NCBI RefSeq assembly: GCF_002954455.1
Contig: NZ_MSCC01000001.1
Coordinates: 1,129,289 to 1,193,288, forward strand
From: Photobacterium aquimaris
GTDB lineage: Bacteria > Pseudomonadota > Gammaproteobacteria > Enterobacterales > Vibrionaceae
Direction of reading: 5' to 3'
Length of the DNA: 64,000 bases
The notes beneath the pieces were generated by a model. That model was not told where the DNA came from and made no database searches. It was given only the letters and a program-made list of their open reading frames with translations. Positions 9,710 to 21,276 of the stretch are shown piece after piece (the stretch's first letter is position 1; every line of letters begins with the position of its first letter). The position numbers and the translations under genes were made by a program.

Positions 9710-11101
9710 ATGACGACATGGCGTACATCAGCAGATAGAAATTTTTGGAAAAAAACGTGGCAGTTAGCATTACCTGTTTCGATGCAGTCGATGTTGTTTG
9801 CATTACTGGGTTTAGTCGATGTGCTGATGGTGTCAAAATTGGGTGAGTCACCAGTGGCTGCCGTGGGTATTGGTAACCGTATTTTCTTTTTCAATTTATT
9901 GCTGGTGGTGGGTGTCAGTGGTGCTGTTGGTGTTTTAGCTGCACAATATTTTGGCGCAGGGAGAATGGATGGCGTACGTCGAACCTTATTACAATCGTGG
10001 GTGTGTGCGATTGCTTTCACGTTGCCTTTTGCCATTATTTACCGTTTGTTTCCACAGCAAATCGTTAGTGTGATTAGTGATCAAGCTGATTTTGTTCTTC
10101 ATGCTAAAGATTACCTGTATGTCTGTGGTTGGAGTATTATTTTTACAGCGATTGTGGTGCCATTAGAGGCGGCTTTACGTGCTGTTGGTGAAGCAAAAAT
10201 GCCAACTTATGTTGGTCTTGTGGCGGTGTTATTAAATGCGACCTTAAATGCATTATTGATTTTTGGTTTATACGGTTTTCCAGAAATGGGTGTCGCAGGG
10301 GCGGCATTAGGGACGACAATTTCTCGTGGTATTCAAACCGTTATTTTATTAACTGTTACTTATTACCGTCATCGTGAGATTCTGCCGTTAGCGATTGATA
10401 TTGATACGGCTAAAACCCCACAAGCGCGTAAGCGTTACTTTGCGATTGCTATGCCAATGATCATTCATGATGCAGGCTGGGCAATGGGAGTATTGGTTTA
10501 CAGTGTTATTTTTGCTCAATTAGGTGTGACAGAGTTAGCTATCATTAGTTTGCTTGCACCAATTGAAGGGGTACTTATTTCGGCCTTTATTGGTTTTGCT
10601 GTTGCCGCTTCCACTATTTTAGGTCATGAGCTGGGCGCTGAGAATTACCAACGTGCATGGCATCAATCATGGTTTTTTATTGGATTGAGTGTATCAATGG
10701 CCTTTGTGCTCGGTATTTCGATTTGGTTAGCAAGTGATACTGTAAGTATATGGCTTCAACGGGCAGATACGCCAAACTTAACCATGTCATTAAATGTCAC
10801 CATGGTGCTTGCGCTTGGGCTGTTTTTAAAAGTGTTTAATATGGTAGGTATTGGCGGCGTGTTACGTAGCGGTGGTGATATTAAATACAGTATTTTCATT
10901 GATTTGTTTGGTCAATGGGGAGTGGGTATTCCTTTAGCAATCTTTACTGGGGTCTTTTTAGGCTGGCCTTTGCATTGGGTATTAACGGCTATTTTAGCAG
11001 AAGAAATAGTGAAAGTAGCTCTGACAACCTATCGAATTCGAGGTCGTAAGTGGTTAGCTAATTTGATAAATGATACTGACCAAGTATTAGTATCAGTATA
11101 A
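9710..11101 (+). CDS. MATE-family efflux transporter
   Basis: 463 residues with about 12 hydrophobic helices arranged as two six-helix halves. The N-terminal LALPVSMQSMLFALLGLVDVLMVSKLG segment and the GGVLRSGGDIKY motif in the second half are typical of bacterial multidrug/Na+ (or H+) antiporters of the NorM/DinF superfamily. Substrates cannot be told from sequence. It is followed by a strong terminator and faces away from the AraC regulator, so it is probably a regulated single gene. Confidence 0.85.
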   Translation: MTTWRTSADRNFWKKTWQLALPVSMQSMLFALLGLVDVLMVSKLGESPVAAVGIGNRIFFFNLLLVVGVSGAVGVLAAQYFGAGRMDGVRRTLLQSWVCAIAFTLPFAIIYRLFPQQIVSVISDQADFVLHAKDYLYVCGWSIIFTAIVVPLEAALRAVGEAKMPTYVGLVAVLLNATLNALLIFGLYGFPEMGVAGAALGTTISRGIQTVILLTVTYYRHREILPLAIDIDTAKTPQARKRYFAIAMPMIIHDAGWAMGVLVYSVIFAQLGVTELAIISLLAPIEGVLISAFIGFAVAASTILGHELGAENYQRAWHQSWFFIGLSVSMAFVLGISIWLASDTVSIWLQRADTPNLTMSLNVTMVLALGLFLKVFNMVGIGGVLRSGGDIKYSIFIDLFGQWGVGIPLAIFTGVFLGWPLHWVLTAILAEEIVKVALTTYRIRGRKWLANLINDTDQVLVSV

Positions 11102-11135
11102 TCGTTTGTAAACATACAGTTTATAAATAAAATTT

Positions 11136-11167
11136 GCCCATTTGAATGCCAACAAATGGGCTTTTTT
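11136..11167 (+). terminator. Terminator after the MATE gene
   Basis: GCCCATTT (11136-11143) pairs with AAATGGGC (11154-11161) and is followed by six T. It lies 35 bases after the stop. Confidence 0.85.
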
Positions 11168-11330
11168 ATGACTGATTAGGTTGTTGTGAGTAATTGTCTT
11201 TTAAGCAGATCTCACACCGTTTCATTTGTGATAGAATTAACAAAAATTTCGAATCGCCAAAGTTATACCGATGACATTGTTGTATGTGAATGGTCGGTAT
11301 CAATTAGTCATTGAAAAGACAGGAATTACA

Positions 11331-14300
11331 TTGAGTCAGTCGAATCAAACTCAAGCAGACGTGTTAAATAATGAAAAAACATTAAAGTCTGCGATTAAAG
11401 ATTGCATGATGCGCGATCGTTTTCGTCTACACAAACGTGTACAAGGCGCATCAAGAATTAAAAATGAAAAATCAAAGCATGCAGTATTTGATGAAATTGC
11501 GTTAGATATTGCTAAATCAATGCAGACGGTGGAATTACGTCGTAATCACCGTCCTAAAATTATCTATCCTGCTCAGCTGCCCGTTAGTCAGAAAAAAGAC
11601 GAGATTGCAGAAGCGATTAAACATAACCAAGTGGTTATTGTAGCGGGTGAAACAGGTTCAGGTAAAACCACTCAATTACCTAAAATCTGTCTAGAACTTG
11701 GTCGTGGAACTCACGGTATGATTGGTCATACTCAGCCACGTCGTCTAGCTGCGCGCTCTGTTGCTACGCGTATTGCCGAGGAAATGGAGTGTGAACTGGG
11801 TTCGCATGTCGGCTATAAAGTACGATTTAACGATCAAGTCTCTGAGCGCAGCCACGTTAAGTTAATGACTGACGGTATTTTGCTGGCAGAGATTCAGCAC
11901 GATCGTTTTTTAAGTCAATATGACACCATCATTATCGATGAAGCCCACGAACGTAGCCTTAATATCGACTTTATTATGGGTTACTTACGTGAACTATTGC
12001 CTAAGCGACCAGATTTAAAAGTTATTATTACCTCGGCAACCATCGATCCTGAGCGTTTTTCAAAGCACTTTAATAATGCACCTATTATTGAAGTATCAGG
12101 GCGTACTTTCCCTGTAGAAGTGCGTTACCGTCCTGTCGTTGAAGATGGTGATGATACCGATCGCGATCAGCTTGATGCTATTTTTGATGCAGTTGATGAA
12201 CTGTGCGATGAAGGCATGGGCGATATTCTGATCTTCATGAACGGTGAGCGTGAAATTCGTGATACCGCTGATGCATTAGAAAAGCGTAATTTACGTCATA
12301 CTGAAATTTTGCCGTTGTATGCGCGTTTATCAGCCAATGAACAAAATAGGGTATTCCAATCGCATAATGGTCGTCGAATAGTTCTTTCGACCAACGTAGC
12401 GGAAACCTCTTTAACTGTACCTGGCATTAAATACGTTATCGATCCTGGTACTGCGCGTATTAGCCGTTATAGTTACCGCACTAAAGTACAACGTCTACCG
12501 ATTGAAGCGATTTCACAGGCTAGTGCAAATCAGCGTATGGGTCGTTGTGGTCGTGTGCAAGAAGGTATCTGTATTCGCTTATATTCTGAGGATGATTTCT
12601 TATCACGCCCGGAATTTACTGATCCAGAAATTCTACGTACCAACTTAGCGTCAGTTATTCTCCAAATGACAGCAATTGGTTTGGGTGATATTCAAGCCTT
12701 TCCATTTGTTGAAGCGCCAGATAATCGCAATATTCAAGATGGTATTCGTTTACTTGAAGAATTAGGCGCAATTAACCCTAAAGCAACTGATCCGCGTAAG
12801 CGTTTATCTAATCTTGGTCGTCAGTTAGCACGTTTGCCTATCGACCCGCGTTTGGCGCGTATGGTATTAGAGGCGCCTAAAACCGGCTCGTTACGTGAAG
12901 TAATGATCATTGCTTGTGCGTTATCTATTCAAGATCCGCGTGAGCGTCCATCAGATAAAAAACAACAATCAGATGAAAAACACCGTCGTTTTTACGATAA
13001 AGATTCTGATTTTGTCACGTTTGTGAACCTATGGGATTACATTCAAGAACAACAGCAAGAATTATCCAATAATCATTTCCGTCGTTTGTGTAAAAAAGAA
13101 TACTTAAACTATTTACGTATTCGTGAGTGGCAAGATATTTATTACCAAGTTAACCAAGTCGTTAAAGAGCTTGAGTTAAAAATGAACGGTAATGAAGCCA
13201 GTTATGATGGTATTCATATCGCATTGTTGAGTGGCTTGTTATCGCATATCGGTATGAAAGATCAAGAGAAGAATGAATATCAGGGTGCGCGTAATGCTCG
13301 CTTTAATATCTTTCCAGGATCGGGTATTTTCAAGAAACAGCCGAAATGGGTAATGGTGGCTGAACTGGTTGAAACCTCACGTTTATGGGGGCGAATTGGT
13401 GCCAAAATTCAGCCTGAATGGGTAGAACCGTTAGCCGAGCATTTGATCAAGCGTAGTTACAGTGAACCGCATTGGGAGAAAAAATCAGCCGCAGTACATG
13501 CGTTTGAGAAAGTCACTCTTTATGGCATTCCGGTTGTAGGTAAACGTAAAGTTAACTACGGTAATATTGATCCCGCGTTATCACGTGAAATCTTTATTCG
13601 TTCAGCATTAGTTGAAGGGGATTGGGACACTAAGCATAAGTTCTATCAACAAAACCGTAAGCTATTGCGTGAAGTTGAAGAGCTTGAGCATAAATCTCGT
13701 CGCCGTGACATTTTGATTGATGATGATGAGTTGTTTAACTTTTATGATCAGCGTATTGATTTAAAAGTTACCTCTGGGCGTCATTTTGATAGCTGGTGGA
13801 AAAAAGCGTCAAAAGAAAACCCTGAACTGCTTAACTTTGAACGTGAAATGTTGTTCCGTGGTGACGCAAGCCATGTAACGGATCTTGATTATCCTAACTT
13901 CTGGCATCAAGGAAACTTGAAGCTTAAATTAAGCTATCAGTTTGAGCCAGGTGAAGATAACGATGGTGTGACAGTTCATGTACCACTAGCGATTTTAAAC
14001 CAAGTGAAGCCTGATGGCTTTGATTGGCAAATCCCTGGTTTGCGCCATGAACTCGTGGTTGCGCTTATTAAATCATTACCGAAAACGTTACGACGTAACT
14101 TTGTTCCAGCACCTAATTATGCCGATGCATTCCTTGCGCGTGTTAAGCCAATGGAGATGCCATTACTAGATGCATTAGAGAAAGAACTGAAACGAATGAC
14201 GGGTGTGACTCTTGTTCGTGAAGATTGGAAATTAGACCAGATCCCTGATCACCTTAAGATCACTTATCGCGCAGTTGACCATCACAATCGTAAGCTACGT

Positions 14301-15245
14301 GAAAGCAAAGATATTTATGGTCTAAAAGATAACCTCAAAGAAAAAGTACAAGAGACCTTATCGCAAGTTGCTGATGATGACATTGAACAAGAGGGTTTGA
14401 AGACGTGGAGCTTTGGTGCACTACCTGAGCGTTACCAACAAAAGCGTGGAGGCTTTGAAGTTAAAGCGTTCCCTGCGTTAACAGATAACAAAGATTCAGT
14501 TGGTATCAAACTGTTTGAAACCGAAGAAGAGCAACACAACGCAATGCAAGCAGGTCAACGTCGTTTGATTTTATTAAACGTACCGTCACCGATTAAATAC
14601 TTGCACTCAAACTTGCCAAATAAATCGAAGTTAGGTTTGTACTTTAACCCATACGGACGTGTGCTTGATTTAATTGATGACTGTATTGCGTGTGGCATTG
14701 ATAAGCTGATTGAACAAAAAGGCGGTTTAGCGTGGCAGCCAGAAACTTTTGAAGCATTGAAAGAATATGTTCGTGCAGAGCTTGGCGATACTGTAGTTGA
14801 AATCGCTAAGCAAGTAGAAGAAATTCTAACAACGGCATTTAATATTTCTAAGCGTTTAAAAGGTCGTATTGACTTACGAATGGCGTTTGCAATGTCAGAT
14901 ATCAAAGCTCAAATTGAGAGCTTAATATTTAAAGGCTTTGCAACTGAATGTGGCTGGAAGCGTTTACCTGATATTTTACGTTATATGCGTGCTATTGAGC
15001 GCCGTATGGAAAAATTGCCGATTGATCCAAATAAAGATCGGGTACATGTTCTGAAAATAGAATCAGTAGTTAATGAATACAAAGAGCTGTTAAATAAGAT
15101 TCCGAAAGGGCAGCCGGTACCTGATAAAGTCAGAGAAATTCGCTGGATGATAGAAGAGCTACGTGTGAGTTTCTTTGCTCAACAGTTAGGAACACCGTAT
15201 CCTATTTCTGATAAGCGAGTTCGTAATGCCATTAATGAGTGCTAG
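11331..15245 (+). CDS. hrpA: ATP-dependent RNA helicase HrpA
   Basis: Large DEAH-box helicase with Walker A GETGSGKTTQ, motif II IIIDEAHERS, motif III TSATIDPERF, motif VI QRMGRCGR, then helicase-associated domains and the long HrpA-only DUF3418 C-terminal region. An ATG lies in frame at 11271, but I prefer TTG at 11331. AGGAAT sits about 5 bases before it, and the resulting 1304 residues match E. coli HrpA (about 1300), whose N-terminus has no counterpart to the extra 20 residues. E. coli HrpA is linked to fimbrial mRNA processing and ribosome-collision rescue. Confidence 0.93.
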   Translation: MSQSNQTQADVLNNEKTLKSAIKDCMMRDRFRLHKRVQGASRIKNEKSKHAVFDEIALDIAKSMQTVELRRNHRPKIIYPAQLPVSQKKDEIAEAIKHNQVVIVAGETGSGKTTQLPKICLELGRGTHGMIGHTQPRRLAARSVATRIAEEMECELGSHVGYKVRFNDQVSERSHVKLMTDGILLAEIQHDRFLSQYDTIIIDEAHERSLNIDFIMGYLRELLPKRPDLKVIITSATIDPERFSKHFNNAPIIEVSGRTFPVEVRYRPVVEDGDDTDRDQLDAIFDAVDELCDEGMGDILIFMNGEREIRDTADALEKRNLRHTEILPLYARLSANEQNRVFQSHNGRRIVLSTNVAETSLTVPGIKYVIDPGTARISRYSYRTKVQRLPIEAISQASANQRMGRCGRVQEGICIRLYSEDDFLSRPEFTDPEILRTNLASVILQMTAIGLGDIQAFPFVEAPDNRNIQDGIRLLEELGAINPKATDPRKRLSNLGRQLARLPIDPRLARMVLEAPKTGSLREVMIIACALSIQDPRERPSDKKQQSDEKHRRFYDKDSDFVTFVNLWDYIQEQQQELSNNHFRRLCKKEYLNYLRIREWQDIYYQVNQVVKELELKMNGNEASYDGIHIALLSGLLSHIGMKDQEKNEYQGARNARFNIFPGSGIFKKQPKWVMVAELVETSRLWGRIGAKIQPEWVEPLAEHLIKRSYSEPHWEKKSAAVHAFEKVTLYGIPVVGKRKVNYGNIDPALSREIFIRSALVEGDWDTKHKFYQQNRKLLREVEELEHKSRRRDILIDDDELFNFYDQRIDLKVTSGRHFDSWWKKASKENPELLNFEREMLFRGDASHVTDLDYPNFWHQGNLKLKLSYQFEPGEDNDGVTVHVPLAILNQVKPDGFDWQIPGLRHELVVALIKSLPKTLRRNFVPAPNYADAFLARVKPMEMPLLDALEKELKRMTGVTLVREDWKLDQIPDHLKITYRAVDHHNRKLRESKDIYGLKDNLKEKVQETLSQVADDDIEQEGLKTWSFGALPERYQQKRGGFEVKAFPALTDNKDSVGIKLFETEEEQHNAMQAGQRRLILLNVPSPIKYLHSNLPNKSKLGLYFNPYGRVLDLIDDCIACGIDKLIEQKGGLAWQPETFEALKEYVRAELGDTVVEIAKQVEEILTTAFNISKRLKGRIDLRMAFAMSDIKAQIESLIFKGFATECGWKRLPDILRYMRAIERRMEKLPIDPNKDRVHVLKIESVVNEYKELLNKIPKGQPVPDKVREIRWMIEELRVSFFAQQLGTPYPISDKRVRNAINEC

Positions 15246-15281
15246 ACACTTAATTTTGTAGCAATACAAACCCTATAAATG

Positions 15282-15318
15282 AAAAGGCCGATGCGATAAC
15301 CGCATCGGCCTTTTGTTT
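15282..15318 (+). terminator. Bidirectional terminator between hrpA and the APC permease
   Basis: A 14-bp perfect inverted repeat (AAAAGGCCGATGCG / CGCATCGGCCTTTT) with a 5-base loop. T tracts flank it on both strands, so it can terminate both convergent transcripts. Confidence 0.88.
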
Positions 15319-15336
15319 TTGGGGGAATATGCTTAA

Positions 15337-16806
<1,470 letters not shown>

Positions 16807-16895
16807 CTAGACGTAAATGTGTTATCAAAAGATGCGAGAAAGAAACCACTAACTTAATGGTGTTAATGCCATCAACTTAGTTAACATGGAATTGA

Positions 16896-16918
16896 TTTTA
16901 GTAAAACTTTTACTAAAA
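16896..16918. promoter_or_regulatory. Perfect inverted repeat upstream of the APC permease
   Basis: Arms TTTTAGTAA and TTACTAAAA with a 5-base spacer, 126 bases before the permease start. There is no T run or G/C core, so an operator is more likely than a terminator. The protein that would bind is unknown. Confidence 0.45.
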
Positions 16919-17221
16919 TGTAGCAACGAAAAGCTTTTCCTTTAACTTGGTCACAGTTTGCTGTTGATTGAATGTCGACAATGTGATCTTAGTTAAGAGT
17001 TATTATTTAATTATCAAAAGCTGATAAAAATGCACTAAAAATGAATGTTTTATGTACGGTTGTTTTTATTTATGATTATAAATCAGTTGATTAAGGCAAT
17101 TTAAAAAATAACGAGAAGGCCTGTTATTTACAGTTGTTATTATGAGCGAGGTTATCATCTTAAATCAGTCACCAACGATTAATATTTATGTGATAGAAAG
17201 CATGAGTAACTAACAGATATA

Positions 17222-17247
17222 AAAAAGAGCGAAAATTCGCTCTTTTT
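17222..17247 (-). terminator. gsk terminator
   Basis: An 11-bp stem (AAAAAGAGCGA / TCGCTCTTTTT) with a 4-base loop, 27 bases beyond the gsk stop; the A arm supplies the T tract on the minus strand. Confidence 0.85.
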
Positions 17248-17273
17248 AGAAAAAGGTAATCAGTATTTGTTAA

Positions 17274-18578
17274 TTAACGTTCCCAGTATGCTTCTTCTAA
17301 GCAATCTTCACGTTCTGGTAAACCATGAGAAAGGCGAGGTGCGTGTTGAATCAGCACTTCGTAACTTACGCGGTTTGAGTATTGGCAAATTTGAGAGAAT
17401 GAAGAGTATGACAAAAACTGCGCAGTATGTTTTGCAGAGTTAGGTACATTGATTTTATGGAAACGGTTTGCTGACATATCATGCAATAGTGCAGAAAGTG
17501 CAGCATCGCCTGCGCCGTTGGTATTTTTTATTTCCATCGGGCCACCAAGGTAAGGTGCAATATGTGAGTAAACACGAATAGGGTTTTCACAATCTGCTTT
17601 TGCCATTGGACGACTGAATTCATATTTATTAAATTCAGGGATTTGACCAGGCAATAATGGCAATGTTGATTCACGTTTTAGCTCGTCATCAGTGTAACCT
17701 GCCATATAAAGACCTGCAGGGCCAGCAGTACACAATACCATATCAACCCATTCTAGTGCTTTATCAGCAGCCATTAGAGGATCTGTTTCGCCTGTAAGTG
17801 CTTCAGCTTCTTCTTCATTCATTGCGATACAGGTAACGTGTTCTTTGATGAATTCAATCCACCATTCACGTTTATCTTCAATAACGTATTTAGTACCAAG
17901 GGTCAGTACTACAGGTACATTATTCTTTTTAGCAAATTCAATGGCTTTAAGTGCTGCATCTTTCATTGGGTCGGTAGGTTTACCGCGAACCAAGTAAGAA
18001 GAAAGCACAAGTGCAGAGGCTTGTTTAAATGCACATTCAGGAATGCTATCAGGACGAAGCTGATTCATTTGGCCTTCATTGATCGCAAATGTACGCTCAC
18101 CATCTTTGGTGATCAACGTGTAACAACGACCAATCGGGCCGCATACAGGCTGTAAGTAATCAAGATCAATACGGCTAGAAGTATTACAAAGGTAACGATA
18201 AGCATAAGAGCCAATTTGAAGATCTTTGCTCATTACGCCAAGTAAAATTGATTTATCGTCCGCTAATACAGAGTAGTTATGTAACGTATTACCAATTGTA
18301 TCACCAGGGTATTCATGGCTGATCAATTTACGTTCTTTTAACTCTTGATACAGAAGTTCAGCTTTATCTTCATCAAGAACTAAAGAGTGGCCTTTACTTA
18401 GAGCATGTCTGGCTAAAAAGTCGTCATCGACACGGGCTTCAATATCAACAATCGTTTGGCCGACGCCAACAAGATGTGATTTAGCTAATGGGTTTTCTTG
18501 TTGAATTTGAACAACCAATGGATCGCGAGCATTGACAGGGAAGTAATGCTTTGACTTACGTTGACCAGGAAATTTCAT
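17274..18578 (-). CDS. gsk: Inosine-guanosine kinase
   Basis: 434 residues, the same length as E. coli Gsk. PfkB/ribokinase-fold enzyme that phosphorylates guanosine and inosine to GMP and IMP in purine salvage. The N-terminal MKFPGQRKSKHYFPV and the NTNGAGDAALSALLHD motif (about residue 350, anion hole GAGD with catalytic Asp) are clear. LVGVGQTIVDIEA marks the start of the kinase fold. It is a single gene with its own terminator and looks intact. Confidence 0.93.
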   Translation of the reverse strand: MKFPGQRKSKHYFPVNARDPLVVQIQQENPLAKSHLVGVGQTIVDIEARVDDDFLARHALSKGHSLVLDEDKAELLYQELKERKLISHEYPGDTIGNTLHNYSVLADDKSILLGVMSKDLQIGSYAYRYLCNTSSRIDLDYLQPVCGPIGRCYTLITKDGERTFAINEGQMNQLRPDSIPECAFKQASALVLSSYLVRGKPTDPMKDAALKAIEFAKKNNVPVVLTLGTKYVIEDKREWWIEFIKEHVTCIAMNEEEAEALTGETDPLMAADKALEWVDMVLCTAGPAGLYMAGYTDDELKRESTLPLLPGQIPEFNKYEFSRPMAKADCENPIRVYSHIAPYLGGPMEIKNTNGAGDAALSALLHDMSANRFHKINVPNSAKHTAQFLSYSSFSQICQYSNRVSYEVLIQHAPRLSHGLPEREDCLEEAYWER

Positions 18579-18830
18579 GTCTAAAGGCTATAGAAATAAG
18601 GGATTTTGATTCATTCTATCATAAAAATGAGAGACAAATCTCACTTCTTTGATGTTCTTACATTGAAATAGATTCTTTTGCCGTTTTTTTAAACGACTTG
18701 TTCAAAAAGCTACGCGCAGATACCAATAAGGTAAGTTTAATGGTGTTTTTATTGTTCAATTTGTATGGTTTATTGGTAAATAATAAGAGAGCATTTATTG
18801 CTATGACTGGTTATTACAATCAATTTTTAT

Positions 18831-18857
18831 AAAAAAAGCCGCATAAGCGACTTTTTT
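18831..18857 (-). terminator. Terminator after the DUF2786 gene
   Basis: AAGCCGC / GCGACTT stem (one G-T pair) with a 4-base loop, flanked by A7 and T6 runs, just beyond the stop at 18875. Confidence 0.75.
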
Positions 18858-18874
18858 GTTTAAAAACGATAAAT

Positions 18875-19573
18875 TTAGTTTAAGCGTTTGAGCTCTTGTT
18901 GTGCACTTGTGCCACCAACTGGGCGGTTAACAGAAATAGAACGGCCTTTTTTCATGCCTTTTTCGTAATCATCTGTTAATGCTTTCATTGCTTCTTGAAG
19001 TTGCTTTTTAAACGTTTCACGATCTAAATTTTCAAATTGTTTATCGATATAGTTGGCCATACGTTGGTCATGATCATCATCAGTATTTAATACGGGTAAC
19101 TTTTCTAATGCGCCTTCAAGCCAACCAGCGAGAAAGGATGATACGCGACGAGTTACTTCTGCTGTGCTTGTACCGGTACCAGCAAAGCTATTACGGAATT
19201 GACCTGTTTGTTGATTCATTTCACGGTAAACAATATCAAAGGCAAAGGCTGCAAAAATAGCACGCTCAGCAGTCCCAATAAACTCAGCTTGTTTTAACCC
19301 TTTATAGTTAGTTAGAACGCACTCAACCCCAAAACGACGATTAATACCACGAATGATTTTTAGAATTTGTGAACTAATATCTGTTGGTAACAGTGTTTTT
19401 GACTTGGTTTTGCCCATTTTAATGAATTCAATATCGTCTTTTTCTAGACCATATTTGAGCATGAGGCGGTGAGCCATACGAATGGCTTGGGCGGCTTCGT
19501 TTACATTTGCTGAGTTACCCAACTCAAGACATTTTGCAATTTTCTTGAGGGCCTTTCGCTTTTGTTCTGACAT
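18875..19573 (-). CDS. DUF2786-domain protein
   Basis: 232 residues. The N-terminal about 45 residues (KALKKIAKCLELGNSANVNEAAQAIRMAHRLMLKYGL) match the DUF2786 helix-hairpin pattern found in bacterial and phage proteins. The remainder has a conserved middle (CVLTNYKGLKQAEFIGTAERAIFAAFAFDIVYREMN) and a basic C-terminal tail. The function is unknown; occurrence in phages suggests DNA-associated or zinc-peptidase-like roles, but nothing here proves either. It marks the boundary between the core block and the polysaccharide locus. Confidence 0.7.
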   Translation of the reverse strand: MSEQKRKALKKIAKCLELGNSANVNEAAQAIRMAHRLMLKYGLEKDDIEFIKMGKTKSKTLLPTDISSQILKIIRGINRRFGVECVLTNYKGLKQAEFIGTAERAIFAAFAFDIVYREMNQQTGQFRNSFAGTGTSTAEVTRRVSSFLAGWLEGALEKLPVLNTDDDHDQRMANYIDKQFENLDRETFKKQLQEAMKALTDDYEKGMKKGRSISVNRPVGGTSAQQELKRLN

Positions 19574-20028
19574 TAAACATACTCATGACTAAAAGAGGGC
19601 ATATATTTTACCGCTTTATGGCCTAATACTACAAGCATGTAATTGTGATAAATGCAACTTAGCCATATAGAACCCTCTTAATTATGGGATAAAAAGAATT
19701 CACATAGTATATTTTTGGTAAATAAACATACTTTTAAATATAGTCTTCATAAATGATTGTTGTTTGGTTGAAAAGAATATAACCAAATGAATACATTATT
19801 AAAATAATTATTACAATTTAGATTAAATTTATATTTTTTTCCATTGTGAATAAATTTTTTTATTAGATAAGTTATTATTTTTAAATATTAATTATGAGTA
19901 ATAACTTGAATGGTTACTCTTTCACTGATAGTGTGTAACTTTTTGTGAATCGCCATTCTGTGTATTAATTAATTTATTAAATGTTTTTTAATATATGGTA
20001 GATGTTTTTCTTATAAAGTAGTGATTTT
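19574..20028 (+). other. 455-base AT-rich leader of the polysaccharide locus
   Basis: Non-coding and very AT-rich. It probably holds the main promoter of the wzx-onward operon. I looked for the RfaH-type ops/JUMPstart element (GGCGGTAGCGT) and did not find it. No strong hairpin stands out. Confidence 0.5.
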
Positions 20029-21276
20029 ATGTTTAAAAGTATGATTTCTTTGTTATTTGTACAAGGAAGCAATTATTTAATACCATTATTGACATTACCA
20101 TATTTAAGCCGCGTTTTGGGTATCGATGGTTTTGGTAAATATGGTCTAACATTATCAACAATACAATATTTTGTAATGTTAGTTGATTTTGGTTTTAATT
20201 TATCAGCAACAAAAAAAATAGCAGAGATTCAAAACGACAAAAAAAAATTATCTATTGTTTTTTATGAAACGATGATTGCAAAAATAACATTTTGTTTAGT
20301 GTCTATACTGGCAATTGTTATTTTAGTATCATCAAATGTTAACCATATATTTTCTTCAACGTTATATTATTCGGTAATAATGTTAGTAGGAACTGTACTA
20401 TTACCAATGTGGTTTTTTCAAGGGATTGAAAAAATACCTGTAATTTCATTTTTAATGGTGGTTACTAAATTATTATCTTTACCTCTGTTTTTTATTCTTG
20501 TAAGAAATAATACAGATATTGGTATCGCTATACTTATTCAATCATCAACAAACTTTATTGTTGGATTTTTTGCAATAATTTATATTGTTAAAAATAAGTT
20601 ATTAGTATCAGTTAAATATAAAGAGCTATCAATTTATAAATCAATCCATGAAGCATCACCAATATTCTTAGCATCTTTTGCAATAAGCTTATATACAATG
20701 AGTACAACCATTATTATAAGTTTATCTTCTAATATTGCAGAGGTAGGCTTATTTTCTGCTGCGGATCGATTGAGAGGTGCTATTCTAGGTGTTTTCTTCA
20801 TTATGGGGAATGTGATTTATCCTCGAGTTAATAAGTTATTAATGAGTGATACTCGTGAAGCTTATCGGGTAATAAGAATGACTTTTGTCATTCAAGGCAT
20901 TTTGTCAATAGCGATTATATTATTCATATTTATATTTAATAAAGAAATTGTATCAATTTTTTATAGTTCGGAATATAAAAGTGCAGGTGGGGTATTAATG
21001 ATACTTTCATTTACAATATTATTAACCCTTGAATCAACTGTATTGGGTAATTATATATTATTACCTCACGGATATAAGAAAGAGTATACAATATTACCAA
21101 TGATTGTTGCTGTTATTCATATTCCACTATGTTATTACTTATCTCATGAATATGGTGCAATTGGAGGTGCAGCTTCAATTGTTATTGTTGAAATGTTGAG
21201 TTTTATAATACTATTAATAGTCGTGGCAAGAAAAAATCTTTTACGTAAGATATTTGTTGGAGGAAAGTATGCCTAA
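20029..21276 (+). CDS. Wzx-type polysaccharide flippase
   Basis: 415 residues with about 12 transmembrane helices. The N-terminal SMISLLFVQGSNYLIPLLTLPYLSRVLGIDGFGKYGL motif is characteristic of the Wzx/RfbX branch of the MOP superfamily, which moves undecaprenyl-linked repeat units across the inner membrane. Base composition is far more AT-rich than in the genes to its left, as is typical of transferred surface-polysaccharide loci. A nine-A run near 20239-20247 is intact in frame here. It overlaps the next gene by 8 bases, showing an operon. Confidence 0.88.
   Translation: MFKSMISLLFVQGSNYLIPLLTLPYLSRVLGIDGFGKYGLTLSTIQYFVMLVDFGFNLSATKKIAEIQNDKKKLSIVFYETMIAKITFCLVSILAIVILVSSNVNHIFSSTLYYSVIMLVGTVLLPMWFFQGIEKIPVISFLMVVTKLLSLPLFFILVRNNTDIGIAILIQSSTNFIVGFFAIIYIVKNKLLVSVKYKELSIYKSIHEASPIFLASFAISLYTMSTTIIISLSSNIAEVGLFSAADRLRGAILGVFFIMGNVIYPRVNKLLMSDTREAYRVIRMTFVIQGILSIAIILFIFIFNKEIVSIFYSSEYKSAGGVLMILSFTILLTLESTVLGNYILLPHGYKKEYTILPMIVAVIHIPLCYYLSHEYGAIGGAASIVIVEMLSFIILLIVVARKNLLRKIFVGGKYA

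Noticed and set aside
14555-14905. Long minus-strand frame within hrpA, and similar frames inside other genes
   Set aside because: These are mirror frames of well-identified coding sequences without own ribosome sites.
19574-20028. Possible RfaH ops/JUMPstart element before the polysaccharide locus
   Set aside because: The GGCGGTAG core is absent.
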